A DNA stretch of 11,452 nucleotides, from positions 1 through 11,452 of the forward strand of contig CAKQXG010000060.1 of the NCBI GenBank assembly GCA_934281515.1, given 5' to 3'. This document shows, one piece after another, positions 6,118-11,452 of this stretch; positions within the stretch are counted from its first letter, which is position 1; each line of letters opens with the position of its first letter. Both the position numbers and the translations under genes were made by a program. The notes under the pieces were generated by a model. That model was given only the letters and a program-made list of their open reading frames with translations. It ran no database searches and was not told the origin of the DNA. The DNA comes from an uncultured Clostridia bacterium (GTDB lineage: Bacteria > Bacillota > Clostridia > Christensenellales > CAG-314).

Positions 6118-7826
6118 CGCAATTCTGGACTCTTGTCGGGTTGGCGTTTAAACAGCAGTTCCGCATAAAACCCCAAGCCGACGGCAAGGGCAAAAAGGCA
6201 GGCACCATTGTGCTGTATATCGTGCTTGCGCTTGTGTTTGTGCCAATTGCCGTCGCCGTGTTTATTGCGTGTCTGCAGTTCGGAGCATTGACCACCCAAA
6301 TTAGCAGTATTACCGCCGAGCAAATGAAGGCGTTTGTAGGCTCGCTTGTGATTGCCGCGCAGGGCATAACCTTGCTGTTTGGCTTTTCGGGCGTAATGAG
6401 CAACGTATTCAACTGTCGCGACGCCGACAAACTGCTGTATCTGCCCGTAAGCAGCGCAACGGTATTTTTGTCAAAGTTTTTTGTAGCCTATCTTAACGAA
6501 CTTCTGTCAAGTACGCTTGTAATGGTGTGTACGCTGTTGCCCTTCGGTATCGGCGCAGGCATGGGCGCAGGTTACTATCTGATGTTTGTACTGAGCCTTC
6601 TGCTCGTACCGCTGTTGCCGATGTTGGTAAGCACGTTGATTGCAATGCCGCTGTCGCTGTTGTCGGCAAAAATCGGTAAAAACGGCACTGCAAAAACCAT
6701 ACTTAACATTGTGTTGTACTTGGTTGTCATAGTAGTGTACTTTGCGGTAGTACAATCGATGAATGCAATTGACGGCGATATCGACGAAAATATAGGCGCG
6801 CTTGTGATGAAACTTGCCGATCGCATGAGCGTGGTTGTCAAGTATTTCCATCCCGACTACATGCTTGCAACGGGTTTTGTTGCGACTACCTTCGGCGCAT
6901 GGTTTTTGGGTTTTGGCGTTGCTCTTGTGGAATTTGCCGCATTGTCGGCGGTACTGTACCTACTTGCCAAAGCATTTTACGGCAAACTGTTATCGTTGAC
7001 GATTGAGGGCGGATCTACACGCAAAAGAAAGAAAACGCAACTGAACGTCGACAAAAAAGGCGGCGTGGTACGCAACCTTGTACTGTCCGACTTCAAACGC
7101 GTTGTGCGTGATCCGCAAATGGGCTTCCAGGCCTTTGTTGGCATGATAATGGTTCCGCTTGTCGTCGTAATACTTGCGCTCGGTTTTAATGCCGAAGCCG
7201 ATGACGGAACAATAATCACTCTTAAAGATTGGACAGGCAGTTTCGGTATCTACTTCGGCGTGGGGTTGATGGCATATCTGACATTGCTGACAGGCGGTAC
7301 GAACGTGTTGGGATTATTTCCGATTTCTCGCGAAAACAAATCGCTGTACCTGCTTAAAACGCTGCCCGTACCCTTTGAAAAAATCCTGCTTGCCAAAGTT
7401 ATGTTGGCGACAATAGTGATGTCGGTAGTGGACGTGATTACCGCGCTCGTTACGATATTTTTGTGCGGACTGAACCCGATTTCGGCGCTGTTTATGACCG
7501 TGGGATTGTTTGCCTACGGCTTCGGCAATATGTGCTATACCACCAAGGGCGATCTTAAAAATCCCAAGTTGGGTTGGAGTAACTTCCAGACTTCGCTTAA
7601 GAACTCCAAAACCAGCTGGATTGCCATGTTGTTGGGACTCTTGTCCGCAGTGCTTGTCGGACTGACTGCTTTGGGATTTTTTGTGTGGTATGCGACAAGC
7701 GGCGAAACATACATAGAATACATTATGTGGGTGGCAATAGATATCGTTGGCGCATTGTACGCATTGCTTGCATACAAGCGGTTGACCGCTGACCCCGACA
7801 AATATTTCAACAATATCGAAGCTTAA
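6114..7826 (+). CDS. ABC-2 type exporter permease, large two-half form
   Basis: This is the membrane partner of the preceding ATPase. It has 570 residues and about 12 hydrophobic segments in two halves joined by a basic cytoplasmic linker (about residues 296-335, including STRKRKK). Each half carries a similar segment before a membrane helix: DKLLYLPVSSATVFLSKF (105-122) and KSLYLLKTLPVPFEKILLAK (409-428). This suggests an internally duplicated ABC-2 core, so one chain may supply what two subunits supply in smaller systems. A strong ribosome binding site (GGAGG, 7 bases before ATG) lies within the end of the ATPase gene. Substrate is unknown. Clostridial relatives are usually annotated only as putative ABC exporter; lipids, peptides and antimicrobials are all possible. 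Confidence 0.88.
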   Translation: MTQFWTLVGLAFKQQFRIKPQADGKGKKAGTIVLYIVLALVFVPIAVAVFIACLQFGALTTQISSITAEQMKAFVGSLVIAAQGITLLFGFSGVMSNVFNCRDADKLLYLPVSSATVFLSKFFVAYLNELLSSTLVMVCTLLPFGIGAGMGAGYYLMFVLSLLLVPLLPMLVSTLIAMPLSLLSAKIGKNGTAKTILNIVLYLVVIVVYFAVVQSMNAIDGDIDENIGALVMKLADRMSVVVKYFHPDYMLATGFVATTFGAWFLGFGVALVEFAALSAVLYLLAKAFYGKLLSLTIEGGSTRKRKKTQLNVDKKGGVVRNLVLSDFKRVVRDPQMGFQAFVGMIMVPLVVVILALGFNAEADDGTIITLKDWTGSFGIYFGVGLMAYLTLLTGGTNVLGLFPISRENKSLYLLKTLPVPFEKILLAKVMLATIVMSVVDVITALVTIFLCGLNPISALFMTVGLFAYGFGNMCYTTKGDLKNPKLGWSNFQTSLKNSKTSWIAMLLGLLSAVLVGLTALGFFVWYATSGETYIEYIMWVAIDIVGALYALLAYKRLTADPDKYFNNIEA

Positions 7827-7850
7827 AATACGATACAAGGAGAATTATAT

Positions 7851-9056
7851 ATGCAAAACGTTTTTGATGTGCTGAAAGAGCGCGGATACATCAAACAAAC
7901 CGTCTACGAGGACGAACTTTACCAAATGCTCGGCAACGAGTCCGTTACGTTTTACACAGGGTACGACCCGACGGCTGACAGCCTGCACGTAGGACACTTT
8001 GTCACACTTATGGCTATGGCGCATATGCAACGCGCAGGACACCGTCCGATAGTACTTATCGGCGGCGGCACTGGCATGATCGGCGACCCCAGCGGACGTA
8101 CAGACATGCGTACCATGATGACTCGCGAGACCGTTGCTCACAACGTGGAGTGCTTCAAGAAGCAGATGTCGCGTTTTATCGACGTATCCGATGGCAAGGC
8201 AATTTTCGTGGACAACGCAGACTGGCTGCTTGGACTAAACTACATCGACTTTTTGCGTGAAATCGGCGCAAGCTTTTCGGTAAACAAAATGCTGACGGCA
8301 GAGTGCTACAAACAACGTCTCGAAAAGGGACTTACCTTCCTGGAATTTAACTACATGCTGATGCAAGCATACGACTTTTTGTATCTTAACCGCAACTACA
8401 ATTGTGTGTTGGAACTAGGCGGCGACGATCAATGGAGCAACATGCTTGCAGGTATGGATCTAGTGCGTCGTAAAGAAGGCAAAAAGGCATACGCAGCCAC
8501 ATTCAGTCTGCTTACGACAAGCGAAGGCAAAAAGATGGGCAAAACGCAAAAGGGCGCAGTGTGGCTTGACGCAAACAAGACAAGTCCGTACGACTTCTTC
8601 CAATATTGGCGCAATGTCGAGGACGACCGCGTAGGCGTGTGTATGAAGTTGTTGACATTTATGCCGCTTGAAGAAATTGCCGAGTTGACGGCTCATCACG
8701 ATGAACGTATGAACGTTGCCAAGGAACGTCTTGCCTACGAAGTGACAAAGATCGTGCACGGACAGGACGTCGCCGACGAAGTGTTGAAACAGGTAAAGGC
8801 TAGTTTCAGTGCGGATGTAGACAATATGCCGGTTGTGGAAATTGCCGAACCGGGCAACATTATCGATATACTGGTAAAGTGCGGTCAAGCCAAGAGCAAC
8901 GGAGAAGCGCGCAGACTTGTCGAAGGCGGCGGTGTATCGATAAACGACGACAAAGTTGCCGACATTGCCTATACGTTGCCTGCCGAAGTTGCCGCAAAGG
9001 GCGAGTTTGTCCTGCATAAGGGCAAAAAGGTTCACTTGCGCGTGGTCGTAAAGTAA
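7851..9056 (+). CDS. tyrS: Tyrosyl-tRNA synthetase
   Basis: TyrS is the class I synthetase that activates tyrosine with ATP and charges tRNA-Tyr. At 401 residues it is the bacterial TyrS form with a C-terminal S4 domain. Visible features are TFYTGYDPTADSLHVGHF with the HIGH-type motif HVGH (46-49); GGGTGMIGDPSGR (71-83); EFNYMLMQAYDF and the tyrosine/ATP pocket GGDDQWSNM (190-198); the KMSKS-type loop KMGKT (228-232); and an RNA-binding S4 domain from about residue 335 (GQAKSNGEARRLVEGGGVSINDDKV). AAGGAG lies 8 bases before the ATG. Only 24 bases separate it from the permease gene, so there is no room for a T-box leader, which often controls tyrS in Firmicutes. Expression must come from the upstream operon or a promoter inside the permease gene. 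Confidence 0.97.
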   Translation: MQNVFDVLKERGYIKQTVYEDELYQMLGNESVTFYTGYDPTADSLHVGHFVTLMAMAHMQRAGHRPIVLIGGGTGMIGDPSGRTDMRTMMTRETVAHNVECFKKQMSRFIDVSDGKAIFVDNADWLLGLNYIDFLREIGASFSVNKMLTAECYKQRLEKGLTFLEFNYMLMQAYDFLYLNRNYNCVLELGGDDQWSNMLAGMDLVRRKEGKKAYAATFSLLTTSEGKKMGKTQKGAVWLDANKTSPYDFFQYWRNVEDDRVGVCMKLLTFMPLEEIAELTAHHDERMNVAKERLAYEVTKIVHGQDVADEVLKQVKASFSADVDNMPVVEIAEPGNIIDILVKCGQAKSNGEARRLVEGGGVSINDDKVADIAYTLPAEVAAKGEFVLHKGKKVHLRVVVK

Positions 9057-9057
9057 T

Positions 9058-9702
9058 ATGGACCAATTTTACAGCGTTCCGCCGCAAACATACAGCGTGT
9101 CGGAGACGGTAGTGGAGAAGTCTCGTTTTATCACGACCGTTGCAAGGGTTGACAGTGTGGACGAGGCTGTTGCCGTCCTTAAAGCGGTCAGAAAGAAGTA
9201 TTACGACGCTACACACAATTGCTACGCCTACATCGTCGACGACAAAATGAAGTACAGTGACGACGGCGAACCGCAAGGTACCGCAGGATTGCCGATATTC
9301 GACTACCTGCGCGGACATCGCATGAATCGCATATGTGTGGTGGTGACAAGGTATTTCGGCGGCGTCAAGTTGGGCACAGGCGGACTTGTCCGTGCCTACG
9401 GCGGTGCGGTAAGCGACGCCATATATCCCTTGTCGCATTGGGCGTACGTCGACTGTATCAAGACCGAAGTGATCGTGGACTACACCTCGTACAATGCCGT
9501 GCGCAACGAACTTAAATACTTTTGTAAGACGCTGGACACCCGATTTGACGACAAAGTGACCATGATTACTCTATCAACCGACGATATGTATAATACTATT
9601 GCAGACATAGTATCGGAAATTACCAATGGAAAGGGTACTTGTAAGGTGTTGGAGTATCTTATGGAGTCTTTTGTGCCTGATACGGACAAGGAGAGTCGGT
9701 AA
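9058..9702 (+). CDS. YigZ/IMPACT family protein (UPF0029)
   Basis: This 214-residue protein of the YigZ/YvyE family is related to the eukaryotic translation regulator IMPACT. The N-terminal domain is marked by EKSRFI (20-25), HNCYAY (53-58), DDGEPQGTAGLPI (68-80) and VTRYFGGVKLGTGGLVRAYG (96-115), all hallmarks of the family. The C-terminal part (about 140-205) fits the ferredoxin-like DUF1949 domain. The biochemical role in bacteria is not settled; binding to RNA or the ribosome is suspected from the fold and the IMPACT link. The ATG lies one base after the tyrS stop (TAATATG) with no clear ribosome binding site, so translation probably depends on ribosomes finishing tyrS. The last base of its stop codon is the first base of the next gene. 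Confidence 0.93.
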   Translation: MDQFYSVPPQTYSVSETVVEKSRFITTVARVDSVDEAVAVLKAVRKKYYDATHNCYAYIVDDKMKYSDDGEPQGTAGLPIFDYLRGHRMNRICVVVTRYFGGVKLGTGGLVRAYGGAVSDAIYPLSHWAYVDCIKTEVIVDYTSYNAVRNELKYFCKTLDTRFDDKVTMITLSTDDMYNTIADIVSEITNGKGTCKVLEYLMESFVPDTDKESR

Positions 9703-10343
9703 TGAAAACATCAATAAAAGCGTCGACGTTGCTTGCGCCTTTGCCTGCCGTAATGGTAAGCGTAGGCGACTTCGACAATCCCAACGTAATCACCGTTGCC
9801 TGGACAGGCATAGTGTGCAGTCAACCCCCACGCATGTATGTGTCCATACGTCACGACAGATACAGTTACGATATTCTGAAAAAGACAGGCGAGTTTGTCG
9901 TCAATCTGACCGACGAACGACTGCTTGCCGCATGCGACTACTGCGGTATACGTAGCGGCAGAGACATTGACAAATTTGCCGAAATGGGTTTTACCAAGGA
10001 ACGCGGCGAACATGTGTCTGCGCCTATGATAGGCGAAAGCCCGATAAACATCGAGTGCAAGGTTTTTGACGTGGTCAGTCTGGGCAGTCATGACATGTTT
10101 CTTGCAGACATATTGGCGGTGCATGCCGACGAGCAAATAATGGTTGACGGCAAACTTGACTATGCTGCCGCTAAACTTGTCAACTACCAACACGGCGAGT
10201 ACTATGCCACGGGCAGACATCTGGGGCGTTTCGGCTTTGCCGCACAGCGCAAGTACATTGCCAGGTACGGCAAGGGCGTGAACGCCGAATTGCCGCGCAA
10301 CGGGCTTAACAAAAGAAAAATCAAGCCGAAGCAAGGAAAGTAA
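9702..10343 (+). CDS. Flavin reductase-like FMN-binding split-barrel protein
   Basis: This 213-residue protein belongs to the flavin reductase-like (DIM6/NTAB) family. The N-terminal half has the typical pattern: LLAPLPAVMVSVG (10-22), NVITVAWTGIVCSQPPRMYV (28-47), then RHDRYSYDILKKTGEFVVNL (50-69). The VITVAW and PP-x-MYVSIR strands form the FMN-binding barrel. A second block, GRDIDKFAEMGFT, is also common in these proteins. Members reduce flavins or bind FMN for other redox work, and the exact reaction cannot be read from the sequence. The C-terminus is unusually basic (NKRKIKPKQGK). The start overlaps the yigZ-like stop by one base (TAATG), with GGAG 8 bases upstream. It is the last tightly packed gene of the run. 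Confidence 0.9.
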   Translation: MKTSIKASTLLAPLPAVMVSVGDFDNPNVITVAWTGIVCSQPPRMYVSIRHDRYSYDILKKTGEFVVNLTDERLLAACDYCGIRSGRDIDKFAEMGFTKERGEHVSAPMIGESPINIECKVFDVVSLGSHDMFLADILAVHADEQIMVDGKLDYAAAKLVNYQHGEYYATGRHLGRFGFAAQRKYIARYGKGVNAELPRNGLNKRKIKPKQGK

Positions 10344-10395
10344 GGTCTCTGTGGCGTACAAAGAAAACTTGCTTACAAAAGTCTCAAATTTTTTC

Positions 10396-10399
10396 GGAG
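10396..10399 (+). promoter_or_regulatory. Ribosome binding site fixing the TTG start of the helicase
   Basis: GGAG lies 7 bases before TTG 10407. No ATG or GTG start in this frame lies between it and the conserved LNPAQ motif, so the site supports initiation at TTG. Confidence 0.7.
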
Positions 10400-10406
10400 T
10401 ACTAAA

Positions 10407-11452
10407 TTGAATTTACAAAGTCTAAACCCCGCGCAAATTGCCGCAGTTACCGCGCCGCTTAAGCCGACTATCGTGTTGGCAGGCGCAGGTTCGGGCAAAA
10501 CGCGCGTGCTTACAAACAGAATACTTTATCTTACGCAACAATGCGGCGTTTCGCCGTCGGAAATTTTGGCAATAACTTTTACCAACAAAGCCGCAAACGA
10601 AATGAAACGACGTTTGTTTGACTTCAACGTGGGCGCAGGCTATATGCACATATCCACGATACACAGTTTTTGCGCTACGGTGTTGCGTTACGAGGCGGCG
10701 TCATTCGACCGCAAAAGCAACTTTACCATTTATGCCGAGGACGAAAAGAAGTCGGTCGTCAAAAAAATTGTCAAAGAAGCTTTCGCCGACAGCGACGGCA
10801 AGGTTGTGGACGGCTTTTGCGACAGTATAGGCGACATCAAAAACAAAGCTCCCGAACTGATGGACGGCGATTTGCAGGCATTGTCGGGTACCGACGAGTT
10901 TTTTGCCGCCGAAATCGATCGTTTGCAAAACCTTGCCGAAAGCAAAAGCCGTAGCGAAATTGTCAAGGTGTTTGAAGCTTATTCAAAGAAAATGGCGGAA
11001 AACAACGCCCTTGACTTCGACGACCTGTTGTACTACGTGTACAAGTTGTTTGCCAACAGTCCGGAGATACTCGACAAGTACCGCGAACGGTACAAGTACA
11101 TACTTATCGACGAATTTCAGGATACCAACAAAGTTCAGTACAACATTTTCAAAATGTTGGGCGAAAAATACGGCAACATTTTTGTCGTGGGCGACGACGA
11201 CCAAAGCATATACAGTTGGCGCGGAGCCGAAGCAAACAACCTTAAAAAATTCGAGCGCGACTTTCCCGAGTGCCAATTGTTTAAGCTGGAACAAAACTAC
11301 CGTAGCACCAAGGCGATACTTGACGTTGCCAACAACATTATTGCTCAGAATACGGGTCGCTTTGAAAAGGTTTTGTGGACGGAAAACGACCAGGGTGTCA
11401 AACCTCAACTTTATGCAGCCTACAATGAAGCCGACGAGGCATACTACACGGT
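10407..11452 (+). CDS. pcrA: UvrD/PcrA-type DNA helicase, N-terminal part (3' end outside window)
   Basis: This is a superfamily 1A 3'-5' DNA helicase for repair and removal of recombinase or stalled polymerase. The frame is open to the right edge, giving 348 residues of an expected 700 or so. Motifs in order: Q motif LNPAQIAAV (6-14); Walker A AGAGSGKT (25-32); motif Ia AITFTNKAANEM (55-66); Ib STIHSF (83-88); the LDFDDLL segment (202-208); motif II LIDEFQDTN (233-241); motif III VVGDDDQSIYSWRGA (260-274); motif IV LEQNYRST (294-301). The pattern fits PcrA/UvrD better than RecB or AddA, but the part that would separate PcrA from other UvrD-like paralogues lies outside. Translation starts at TTG with GGAG 7 bases upstream. 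The 63 bases after the flavin reductase gene hold no clear terminator, so read-through from the operon is possible. Confidence 0.93.
   Translation, partial: MNLQSLNPAQIAAVTAPLKPTIVLAGAGSGKTRVLTNRILYLTQQCGVSPSEILAITFTNKAANEMKRRLFDFNVGAGYMHISTIHSFCATVLRYEAASFDRKSNFTIYAEDEKKSVVKKIVKEAFADSDGKVVDGFCDSIGDIKNKAPELMDGDLQALSGTDEFFAAEIDRLQNLAESKSRSEIVKVFEAYSKKMAENNALDFDDLLYYVYKLFANSPEILDKYRERYKYILIDEFQDTNKVQYNIFKMLGEKYGNIFVVGDDDQSIYSWRGAEANNLKKFERDFPECQLFKLEQNYRSTKAILDVANNIIAQNTGRFEKVLWTENDQGVKPQLYAAYNEADEAYYT

Noticed and set aside
1..11452. Frequent GCCGAC hexamers, as might be seen in DNA uptake sequences
   Set aside because: They mostly fall in one reading frame as Ala-Asp codons in Asp-rich proteins, and are not enriched in intergenic DNA or paired as inverted repeats.

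Overview
The window reads as ordinary chromosome of a bacterium of the Firmicutes, most likely a Clostridia-type lineage of middling GC content. The reasons are the gene set (Hsp33 with a CxC/CxxC zinc site, a YkvI-type membrane protein, RarA, a stand-alone TfoX N-terminal domain, a YigZ protein and a PcrA/UvrD helicase), GGAGG-type ribosome binding sites, frequent ATGA/TAATG overlaps and a TTG start. The genus cannot be named from the sequence. No mobile element, CRISPR array, tRNA, rRNA or prophage gene was seen.

Layout. (1) Positions 1-2298, + strand: the 3' part of hslO (Hsp33) overlaps by 4 bases a 575-residue, probably alpha-helical repeat protein of unknown function. Transcription probably ends at a perfect 12-bp hairpin at 2426-2452. 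(2) Positions 2451-3416, - strand: a polytopic membrane protein of the YkvI kind, convergent with region 1. (3) Positions 3417-3752, intergenic: this stretch holds a probable small RNA on the - strand (about 3510-3688). It has its own promoter and terminator and folds into a long hairpin with a central bubble. Its size, shape and position next to rarA make 6S RNA the best interpretation. Its promoter and the rarA promoter appear to share one palindromic -35 hexamer, TTGCAA at 3718-3723, with a 17-base spacer on each side. (4) Positions 3753-10343, + strand: a tightly packed run of rarA, tfoX-like, ABC ATPase, ABC permease, tyrS, yigZ-like and flavin reductase. Gaps are 24 bases or less and three of the joins overlap. 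(5) Position 10407 to the right edge, + strand: the N-terminal 348 residues of a UvrD/PcrA helicase that starts at TTG.

How it fits together. Region 4 mixes replication-fork maintenance (RarA), an exporter, tRNA charging (TyrS), the YigZ family and a flavoprotein. This looks like a housekeeping operon and not a single pathway. The most notable part is the 3417-3752 intergenic region: a candidate 6S RNA, mutually exclusive divergent promoters, and a rarA start so close to its -10 box that the mRNA should be leaderless. The coding regions are otherwise conventional, apart from the orphan helical-repeat protein coupled to Hsp33.
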